Below, one piece after another: positions 1-7,379 of a DNA stretch of 15,444 nt. A model generated the notes under the pieces. That model did not search any database. It saw nothing but the letters and a program-made list of their open reading frames with translations, and had not been told where the DNA came from. Position 1 is the stretch's first letter. Each line of letters begins with the position of its first letter. A program made the translations under genes and the position numbers. The DNA comes from Parvularia atlantis. Its lineage: Eukaryota > Opisthokonta > Rotosphaerida. The stretch is from assembly GCA_943704415.1 (NCBI GenBank), contig CALSCO010001810.1:1-15444 (forward strand), given 5' to 3'.

Positions 1-22
1 GGGGGGGGCGGAGGCACGGCTG

Positions 23-1534
23 TCACAGCGACTCGCGGTACTCGAACACGTTCGGCACAAGCGACTCGATCTGGCGCAGCTGCTCGGCCATCGCCGCGTT
101 GCAGAGCAGCAGCTCCTCCTGCGCGGCGGCCATCGCAAAGTTGGTGATGTCCCTGTGGTGGCGCGGCCGCGGGTGAGACGGCTGCGCGGAAAGGCACAAA
201 GGGGAGGCGCACCACGCCGGGGCGTTTTTGACCTGGTCGGCGTCACAGCCGTCCGTGCCAAGGCCTGCAAACAGGTACGCGATGTAGATGCCGTGGCTGC
301 GAGGCGCACCCACGCTCAGCGCTCAGTTGAGCGCGCGTGCTGGCTGGCGCAGACGCACTCGATCGCGATCTGCACCAGGCCGCCATCCTCCTCGCCGATC
401 CAGCACAGGTCCGTGCAGAACAGGTGGCCGGCGCGGTCGAGGCCGACGAAGCGCTTAGGCGACGGCGCACGCTCGTAGCCTGACAGCCTGCGTATGTGTA
501 TGTGTGAGCGAGCGCGCACAAAAAAAAATCATGCGCCCAGACGCACGAGCCCTCGTAGTTGGCCACGCCGTCCTCGTTGCCCGCGAGCACGAGCACCGAC
601 TTGAGCGCCGCGCCCGGCGTGACGCCGCCCGAGGTCGCCATCGGCATGATCACGCTCGCGCGGTCGCCGACGGGGCGCACGCCGCTGCCGCCGGCCGAGT
701 GGCCCGAGGCGGCGAGCAGCGTCGTGTTGATGTGGCCGCGGAGGAACTGCAGGTCCGGGTTGGCGAGTGTGTCGAGCTCATCCAGGATCTTGTAAAAGTC
801 GCCCGTCAGGTCGACCTCCTTGCCGTTGCCGAGGCGCATCATGTCACCCAGGTTGAGGCCCGGATGGTCGCCGGCCGCGACGATGAAGCCGCGCGAGGCC
901 ATGTGCGTCAGCTGGTGCGCCGACGCCGAGCGGAAGCCGGCCGTGCCGTGGATGTGGATGTGCACTGTGCGCACGTCTCAGCCGATCAGCACGCTATTGA
1001 GCGCGATGACGGCGGCTGTGCACCGGGGTACGGGCCGAACGCCTGGTCCAGCGGCAGGTCGCGGAACGCCTCGACGGGCTGCGGCGGGTCTGTGCGTCGC
1101 GGTCAGGATGCGCTGAGGCTGGCGAGGGCGAGCGGCGCGCACCGTCCTCGTCAGGGATTTTGGCGGCCTGGCGCGGCGGCATGTAGTTGTCGCGCAGCGA
1201 GTAGACGATCTGCTGCTTGCCGGTCTCCGAGCCCGGCTGGGCGGGGTAGAGGATGTCTGCGCGCCCGCTGTGAGCGCGCTCTGGCTGCCGCACGCGCGAC
1301 GCGCACCGACGGTGAAGTTGCGGTCCGTCAGCTGCGCGCGTTCGCACGGGTGTCAAACAAGACGCAAGCGCTGACAAGGGCGCTGCGCACCTGCACCGAG
1401 CGCAGACCCACAGGCCACGGGCCGCGCGCGCCCGGGTCGGCCGGGATCGCGCGCAGGCGCTGGCCGGGGCAGGCGGCGTGGGCGGCGGCGGCCGCGGCCG
1501 CGACGAGGAGGGCGACGACGCTGATGAGACGCAT
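23..1534 (-). CDS. secreted alpha/beta serine hydrolase (PAF-acetylhydrolase / dienelactone-hydrolase-like)
   Basis: Eight exons in transcript order: 1534-1391, 1331-1307, 1256-1143, 1089-1024, 964-547, 487-359, 296-213, 152-23. They join in phase to 369 aa ending in TGA. Residues 1 to about 20 form a signal peptide (hydrophobic Val/Leu/Ala core ending AHA), so the enzyme probably enters the secretory pathway. The fold signature is HIHIHGTAGF (118-127, oxyanion strand), then the nucleophile elbow GHSAGG with Ser206. Likely acid is Asp248 in AGNEDGV, and likely base is His277 in RAGHLFCTDLC. The order and the downstream Cys pair resemble lipase-like hydrolases that cleave short ester or acyl groups, as in the PAF-acetylhydrolase and chlorophyllase/dienelactone clans. 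The substrate cannot be told from sequence. The start is chosen because it opens directly into the signal peptide. Introns are 50-62 nt, and one donor is GTGCAC rather than GTGCG. Family assignment is inferred; the hydrolase fold and triad are seen. Confidence 0.82.
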
Positions 1535-1649
1535 CCCGTGACCTTTGTGGGGTCGCTGTCACGATAGTCAAGTGAACGCCACAGCTCGAAACGCGCTTGC
1601 GACGTGTCGCGAAGACGAGACGCGTTGCGTAGGGCGAAACGCGCGGCGG

Positions 1650-1654
1650 CCAAT
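1650..1654 (+). promoter_or_regulatory. CCAAT box candidate
   Basis: CCAAT within CCAATGG, 116 bp upstream of the hydrolase start. The other divergent promoter in the window also has a CCAAT core (minus strand, 4971-4975). A five-base match is weak on its own. Confidence 0.25.
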
Positions 1655-1719
1655 GGTCGGCGGGGCCAAACAAGCGCTGAAACGCTCGCGCGACAGGTCG
1701 CACCTGGCGCGAGATATTA

Positions 1720-1721
<2 letters not shown>

Positions 1722-1763
<42 letters not shown>
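1722..1763 (+). repeat. (CT)21 microsatellite
   Basis: A perfect 42-nt CT dinucleotide tract in the centre of the divergent promoter. On the opposite strand it reads GA and could act as a GAGA-type element or a nucleosome-depleting tract. It is also a likely length polymorphism. Confidence 0.97.
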
Positions 1764-1768
<5 letters not shown>

Positions 1769-1880
1769 ACGCTTATCTCTCTAGACTTCTCTGCGCGCGT
1801 GCGTGCTCGCGCCTACCTCTCCCACCCACACTGCGCGGCGCACGTGCGCCTCTACGCCCCACCCGCGCCACACGCGCTGC

Positions 1881-1888
1881 GCGGGAAA
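1881..1888 (-). promoter_or_regulatory. E2F-like site candidate (TTTCCCGC on minus strand)
   Basis: GCGGGAAA on the plus strand, the reverse complement of TTTCCCGC, fits the E2F consensus TTTSSCGC. It lies 46 bp before the EF-hand gene start. The same octamer occurs in the Arp4 upstream region. In GC-rich DNA a chance match is possible. Confidence 0.25.
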
Positions 1889-1934
1889 ATGCGCGCCTCC
1901 GAATAACAGCGGGCGCGGTCGCAGCTCAGCGCTC

Positions 1935-2539
1935 ATGGCCCGCGCCGTCGTCGCCCTTGCGCTCGTGGCGCTGCTGGCCGCCGTCGCCGTCGCCGAGCAG
2001 CAGATGAAGCGCACGTGCGTCGACCGTGCTCTTTCGTGAAGCGTGCGACTGACGACGACGGGTGATACGCAGGCCGGTCGCGCACAGCGCTGAGGAGCAG
2101 CGCGCTATCTTTGCGCAGTTCGACACCGACGCAAGCGGCGCGCTCGACAAGGCCGAGATGACGGCGCTGTTCCTGGCCAACAACCCGGGCGCGCAGGTGC
2201 CCGACCTCGGCGCGCTGCTCGACAAGGTCGTCGCCTCGGCCGACAAGAACGCCGACGGGCTGCTGACGCTCGAGGAGCTCGCCGCGGCCGCGGGCAAGAA
2301 GCGCGGTGCGCGCCGCCGCTGCTGTTGCCGTGCTCGTCCCGTGCAGCACGCTGACGCATTGGCGTCGCGCAGGCGTCGAGAAGTACATCGTCGCCGACGG
2401 CGAGATGCCTGAGACCGCCGTCAAGCTGCCGACGAGCGCGACGCGCACCCGCGATGGCGCGGCCGAGAACGTGATCCAGGTGCCGCTGGAGCAGTTCCAC
2501 GAGCGCATGGAGCAGGAGCATCGCATCATCCGCGCCTGA
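1935..2539 (+). CDS. small secretory-pathway EF-hand calcium-binding protein
   Basis: Three exons, 1935-2014, 2073-2305 and 2373-2539, join to 159 aa ending in TGA. Residues 1 to about 20 are a strong signal peptide (Ala/Val/Leu run ending AVA), so the mature protein should be in the secretory pathway or outside the cell. Two canonical 12-residue calcium loops are visible: DTDASGALDKAE (44-55) and DKNADGLLTLEE (84-95), each with Asp or Asn at positions 1, 3 and 5, Gly at 6 and Glu at 12. The spacing fits one paired EF-hand lobe. The C-terminal third is acidic to mixed charge and matches no domain I know. The end, EHRIIRA, is not an HDEL-type ER retention signal. Two acceptors for exon 2 (after 2072 or 2087) are both in frame and would change five residues. 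Calcium binding is established for such loops; the partner is unknown. Confidence 0.82.
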
Positions 2540-2881
2540 GCGTGCGGCCCCGCCCGGCCCCGCCTCGCTGCTCGCACCCCTGTGCGTCTCCATGTGTCGG
2601 CTGTACGCTTCCACCCGCGACTGAGTGCCGCACGTCGCACACGCACGGCGCACATGAGCGGCTTCCCCCGACGCTGGTGGGCGGTGCCATCGGGAGGCCA
2701 CACAACAGGGACATAAGTTAGAAGGTTCATGGGGCGGTGTGTGCTGTGCAAGAGGGTGGAGACCGGCGGGGACGGGCAGCGGGCGCGCCGGGTGGTTGAG
2801 GTGCGTGTGCGGGGGAAAGGGCAGACGGCGAGAGGCAGGACGGGTGAACGAAGAGGGGAAGAAATACAAGCAAGAGAAAAG
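2540..2881. other. convergent intergenic region, 3' ends of EF-hand and GATA/PHD genes
   Basis: These 342 bp lie between two TGA stops that face each other. I see no gene with a family signature here. The half next to the minus-strand gene is purine-rich on the plus strand. It should hold both 3' UTRs; no clear AATAAA signal is present. Confidence 0.55.
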
Positions 2882-4420
2882 TCAAAGCCACTGCGTCGCG
2901 TGCCGCGGCAGCAGCGTCGAGCCCATCGCGCGGCACTGCACCGCCCACAGCGTGCGCTCCATGTCCTCGAACGGCGCATGCCGGCTCGTATACGACTCGT
3001 CCGAGTCCTCCGACGCATCCGACAGCAGGTACTCCTCGTGCCCCACGGTCGACATGATCTCGAGCGTGAGGGGGTCGAGCGCGCCCCCGCCGCCGCTGCT
3101 GCTGCTTCCGCTCGCGCCGTGGCCCGCACCGCCCGTCTCGGCCGGCGTCCCTGTCGCCGGCAAGAATCGCCACGAGGGCTCTGCGGGTGCGCACATGAGC
3201 CCGGTCACGCGTGACACGCAAGTGCATCACGCACGCGGCAGCTTGGTCACGTCCGGCCGGCGGATATACATATCGAGCGGTACGCTGTCCACGCGGTGGC
3301 GCGGTGGGCGCACGGCGAGCGACTCGCCTGCGCTGTCGAGGTCGCCGTCGCCGTCCGAGTCGCTCATCGTGGCCTCGCCGTCGATCAGCGCCGAGTCGGT
3401 GTCGCCACCATCGTCCTCCTCGTCCGGGCGGGCGATGCGCGCGCGCTTGCCACTCTCTGCGCGGCGCGGCGTGAGTGCCTGTGCGCACGGCTTTGTTTGC
3501 GAGACCGCGACGCACTGACGCTGCCGTCGCGCCGGCCCAGCGACGACGACGACGAGCCGCTGTTGGCGCGGTCGCGCTTGCCGACGGGGCGGACGATGCG
3601 CGGGCGCGTGGACGGGTCGGCCGTGGCGAACTTGTCGCTGTTGGCGTGGTGCGGGATGACCTTGCCGTAGCACTGCGTGACTGCGCGCACGTGCGTGCTC
3701 AGCCCACGCCACCGATCGCGCGCACGTGCGCGCCACGCACTCGTGTTGAGCTTGAGGCGGTTGTCGCGGCACCCTTCGGCGCAGAACCAGAGCCCACCCA
3801 CGGCCACTGCGGCGCGCCGGCGTTACCTAAGCGCGGCAACGCGAGGTCAGCGGGCGAACGCACAGTCCGTGTCCGCCACGGCCTGCTCGCGGCACTTCTG
3901 GTGGTACGCCCACGGACACCCCGCGCAGGCGACGATGCGGTTGCCCTCGGCGCCCTCGCCGGACCCGCAGACGCAGCAGACTGCGCGCGATCGCCCGTCG
4001 CCGTGAGCGCGCATGTTGGGCCTTGTGCTGCGGTAACGCACTCTGCTGCACGATCGGCCGCCGGCGGTCCTCGCGCGTCTCGTCCTCGTACGAGCTCAGG
4101 TCGAGCCGCTGCCGCTTGGTCGAGCTGCCGTACCCGCGGTAGTCGCACCCGTGGCGGCTGCGTCAATGCGCCCCGCGATGCGCCCCGTCAGCCGCGTGCG
4201 GCACGGCGACGGCAACGCGACGCACTTGCACAGCGTCTTGGAGCCCCACGGGCCCGGGCGCCAGTGCGCGTCCTCGGTCGTGCCGCAGTACCGGCACCAC
4301 GGATGGTCCGTGTTGAGCAGCCGCTGCGGGTCGGTGCGCGGCGCGTGAGGAGGGGGCCGCGGAGGAGGCGTGCGCGCGCGGCATCCGCACCTCGTACAGC
4401 GTGAGCGTGTCCTCGGCCAT
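2882..4420 (-). CDS. GATA-like zinc finger plus PHD finger nuclear protein
   Basis: Eight exons: 4420-4391, 4323-4226, 4157-4042, 3980-3864, 3806-3741, 3680-3516, 3456-3235, 3180-2882. They join to 370 aa ending in TGA. The first finger (20-47) begins WCRYCGTTEDAHWRPGPWG and continues KTLCNRHGC, so it is GATA-like with CxxC, then Cys42 and His45 or Cys47. A PHD finger follows (83-133): C83 and C86, C100 and C103, H108 and C111, and C129 and C133 after the conserved W127. Two introns interrupt the PHD finger. The rest is low complexity: a Ser run, a basic SGKRARIARP patch suited to nuclear import, and long Asp/Ser/Glu acidic stretches. PHD fingers read histone H3 tails and GATA fingers bind DNA or proteins, so a chromatin or transcription role is inferred. 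The divergent partner is Arp4, a remodelling-complex subunit. No catalytic domain is seen. Confidence 0.8.
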
Positions 4421-4532
4421 CGGGGCGGCGGCGCGGCACGGCACTGCGGCGCTGCGGGCGGATGAGCGCGGTGCGCCCGATGCGGTGCGGTGCACGGTGC
4501 GCGGCACGGGAAGCGGCGTGGGGAACGGGACA

Positions 4533-4548
4533 AGAGAGAGAGAGAGAG
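4533..4548 (+). repeat. (AG)8 dinucleotide tract
   Basis: A perfect 16-nt AG repeat 112 bp upstream of the GATA/PHD start. It reads CT on that gene's strand, like the long CT tract in the other divergent promoter. Confidence 0.95.
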
Positions 4549-4783
4549 GAGCGAGAAGGAGAAAGGAGACACACGTGCGGCACCGATGAAACGCGGCCGT
4601 TGGCCGTTGCGCCTCACTCGCCCTCCCCTCTCTCCCTCCCTCCGCACCCGCACCGCGGACGGCACCCGCGCAGCACGGCGACGACACACGCACCGCGGCA
4701 GCGCGCGCGACGCGCAGCGCACGGAAAACGTGGCGCACGTGCGGCCGGCGAAGCGAAAAATGCAATGGCAAACTGCAAGAGTT

Positions 4784-4791
4784 TTTCCCGC
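4784..4791 (+). promoter_or_regulatory. E2F-like site candidate (TTTCCCGC)
   Basis: An exact match to TTTSSCGC in the divergent promoter, about 205 bp upstream of the Arp4 ATG. It is the same octamer as at 1881-1888, in the opposite orientation. Chance occurrence is possible. Confidence 0.25.
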
Positions 4792-4970
4792 TGTCGGCCG
4801 TCACGCTTCACGCGGCGCGGCGCCATGGCGCGGCCTCCCTGCGCCCGCCCACCGTCCGTGCAGCCACCGCAGGCCGCGTTCGCCACGCGGCAGACGAGCA
4901 GCAGACGAAAGGCGCCGCGGCACGCGCGTGAAAAAGCGGTAAACAACGGAAACGCGACGAGATCGCCACC

Positions 4971-4975
4971 ATTGG
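4971..4975 (-). promoter_or_regulatory. inverted CCAAT box candidate
   Basis: ATTGG within CCATTGG, ending 20 bp before the Arp4 ATG. This is close for a CCAAT element unless the 5' UTR is very short. Confidence 0.2.
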
Positions 4976-4995
4976 TTTCGCACGATACGCTGACG

Positions 4996-7098
4996 ATGGC
5001 CGTGTATGGCGGTGGTGCGGCGCCGCTGCGCCCTCTGCGCGCCCTCTCGTCGTCGTCCCACTCACGGCGCGCGCGACACGGCGCGCAGACGAGGTGTCGG
5101 CGCTCGTGCTCGACACGGGGTCGCAGTGGACCAAGGCTGGCTTTGCCGGCGAGGACACGGTGCGCGGATGCCGAGCGATCGCGCGTGAGGCGGCTGATGT
5201 GCGATGCGATGCACGCTGCACAGCCAAAGTACGTGATCCCGACCGACCTCGGCGCGGTCGAGGACAACACGCCCGGCGCCGACACGGCCGCGGCGATGGA
5301 CGTGGACGGCGGCGGCGCGGCGGGCGCGGCGCGGCGGCGCAAGTTGTGCGTGGCGGCGCAAGGCGATGGATGCTGCAGCTGACAGCGCCCGTCTTGCAGC
5401 TACATCGGCGACAACGCGGTCGCCCTGCGCCGCGACCACATGGAGATGACCAACCCGCTCAAGGACGGCCTGAGTGCGCCTGCTGCGCCTTGTGTGCGCG
5501 CCCGCGTGACGCTTACACGAAACGGCAGTACACGACTGGGACGCGGTCGAGCAGCTCTGGTCGTACACCTTTGGCGAGTGCCTGCGCACGAGCCCGGCCG
5601 AGGTGCGCGAGCGCACTGGTCGCACGGGGTGTACAAATACTGATTCGCGCACGCACAGCACCCGCTGCTGATCGCCGAGCCGTCGTTCAACACACGCGAC
5701 AACAGGGAAAAGACCGCCGAGATCATCTTTGAGAAGTACAACGTGCCGGCGCTCTTCATCTGCAAGAACGCCGTGCTCTCGGCGTGCGTGCGCGTCCCAC
5801 CACCGCCTCGGCTAAGCCGCTCACGCTGCGCAGGTACTCGTGCGGCCGGCCGAGCGCGCTGGTGGTCGATGCCGGCGCGGCGATGACCTCTGTCACGCCC
5901 GTGTTTGACGGCTACGTGATACGCAACGGTGCGTGCGCGCCAGCTGCGGCTGCGCGGTGCCGACTGACGCGCAACGGTACACGCGCAGGCATCGTCAAGC
6001 AGACGCTTGCCGGCAACGCGCTCACGCAGCTCACGCTCAACATGCTCGAGCAGCAGCTCGGCGTCAAGGTCAACCCGTCGTACACCGTCGCTGAGAAGCG
6101 TGGTATGCCTGGCTCGCACCGTGCGTGTGCGCGCAGCATGTGCGTCTGACGGTTGCGCAGCGTCCGAGCCCGGCAAGCCGTCGCCCACCAAGCTGCGCGA
6201 CCTCGGCAAGTCGACATCGAGGCGCGCACTTTGCTGCTCACCGCGGTGCTTGCTGACACGGCACGCACAGCTTCCTCGACTACCAGAAGCTACACGTCGC
6301 GGCCGACTTCAAGGAGACCGTCTGCGGCGTGTCGCACCCGCACGCGCTCGACGACGCCGAGGAGTGCGGGCGGGCGCCGCTGCAGACGCCGGCGCTGATT
6401 GCGCTTGCGCAGGCGGCTCGTGGTGCAGCCCAAGCGCCCCTACGAGTTCCCGGACGGTTACAACAGCCTGTTTGGCATTGAGCGGCTGCGCATCGGCGAG
6501 GCGCTCTTCCACCCGGCCAAGTACTACACGCTGCCGCGGGTGCGCATCATGTGTGGTTTGCGGCCGCATACCGACCGCAGACGCGCGCGCAACAGGTGTC
6601 CACCGACAACTATATCAGCCTGCACGAGATGATCCACCACTCGCTCAAGCTGTGCGACTCGGAGCTGTGGCAGCCGCTGCTGGCATCGACGGTGCTGACG
6701 GGTGCGCGCCCCTTCTGTCTGCGCTACGCGTGCGCCCGCACTCAGTCGCTCGCTCCAGGTGGGACATCGCTCATGCCAGGTCTGCCAGAGCGCGTGCACA
6801 GCGAGGTGTCGCAGCTCGCGGCGTCGGTGCGCGTCGAGCGCGGTCTCTGTGCGGCGTGCTGCTGACGAGCGCTCGCAGCTCAAGGCCAAGGTTATTGCGT
6901 CGCCGAGCTCGATCGAGCGCCGCTTCTCGTCGTGGATCGGCGGGTCCATCCTGGCCTCGCTCGGCTCGTTTCACCAGATGTGGTGCGCACCGCCACGGAC
7001 GGGTAGACGCCGCTCACACGAACACGCGCACATGCAGGGTCGCCAAGGCCGAGTACGACGAGACCGGACGGCCAGTGATCGAACAGAAGTGTTCGTGA
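4996..7098 (+). CDS. ARP4: actin-related protein 4 (Arp4/BAF53/ACTL6 family)
   Basis: Fifteen exons: 4996-5014, 5089-5159, 5224-5345, 5400-5473, 5529-5602, 5659-5783, 5834-5928, 5989-6102, 6161-6209, 6271-6363, 6413-6539, 6596-6701, 6759-6826, 6879-6982, 7038-7098. They join to 433 aa ending in TGA. The N-terminus [20 protein letters not shown], then [18 protein letters not shown], is the Arp4 form of actin subdomain 1. Other actin-fold landmarks are [33 protein letters not shown] (phosphate-2 loop), [14 protein letters not shown], and the C-terminal [17 protein letters not shown]. Arp4 is a nuclear subunit of NuA4, SWR1/INO80 and BAF-type complexes, where it pairs with actin on the HSA helix. 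Residues about 43-70 form an Ala/Gly/Asp-rich insert near the DNase-loop region, as often seen in Arp4. Intron 8 has two in-frame donors 3 nt apart (6100 or 6103); GTATGC at 6103 is used here. Intron 9 has an unusual GTCGAC donor. Confidence 0.93.
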
Positions 7099-7379
7099 AA
7101 GGCTGAGCGAGAGACACAGGACAGGCTCAGAACACGAGAGCGCGCACTTGGCGTCTCGACCGCGGCGCGCTTCGCATCGTGCGCCGCCTCGTCGCCGTCA
7201 TACTCGGGCGCCGCGCGCTTGGTGCCGCGCGTGTCCTTGCCCTTCCCCTTTGCCCCTTGCCGTCCGGCGGCTCTGCACGGGACCCGCAGATGCTTCTGGA
7301 AGCTTCTATTCTATTCCGGGCTCGCTGAGCGCGTTCACACGAAGGACCGTCTCACCACCACCCCGAGCGCGCCGCACCG
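7099..7379 (+). promoter_or_regulatory. intergenic region, Arp4 3' end and myosin promoter/5' UTR
   Basis: These 281 bp separate two genes on the same strand and should hold the Arp4 3' UTR and the myosin promoter. I see no gene, no clear polyadenylation signal and no strong core-promoter motif. The short open frames here are GC-rich chance frames without family signatures. Confidence 0.45.

Larger units (their letters stand above)
1535..1934. promoter_or_regulatory. divergent intergenic promoter between hydrolase and EF-hand genes
   Basis: These 400 bp separate two start codons on opposite strands and hold no supportable gene. They contain a CCAAT box (1650-1654), a long CT dinucleotide tract almost equidistant from the two ATGs (187 bp and 171 bp), a short AT-rich patch just before the tract (GATATTA, 1712-1718), and a GCGGGAAA motif (1881-1888). 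The divergent arrangement suggests shared regulatory DNA; transcription start sites cannot be placed. Confidence 0.5.
4421..4995. promoter_or_regulatory. divergent intergenic promoter between GATA/PHD and Arp4 genes
   Basis: This 575 bp stretch holds no ORF with a family signature. It contains an (AG)8 tract (4533-4548), pyrimidine-rich sequence around 4615-4650, a TTTCCCGC motif (4784-4791) and an inverted CCAAT box (4971-4975) just upstream of the Arp4 ATG. Both flanking products are predicted chromatin proteins, so shared control is plausible but not shown. Confidence 0.45.

Noticed and set aside
504-1541. Long 345-codon open frame on the plus strand
   Set aside because: It is antisense to the spliced hydrolase gene. 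It is Arg/Ala-rich, runs across real introns and has no family signature; such frames are common at this GC content.
1933-3129. 398-codon open frame on the minus strand
   Set aside because: It is antisense to the EF-hand gene and overlaps the last exon of the GATA/PHD gene in another frame; Arg-rich chance frame.
3475-4404. 309-codon open frame on the plus strand
   Set aside because: It is a shadow of the GATA/PHD gene, low complexity and without a domain. The minus strand shows two zinc fingers with matched splice phases.
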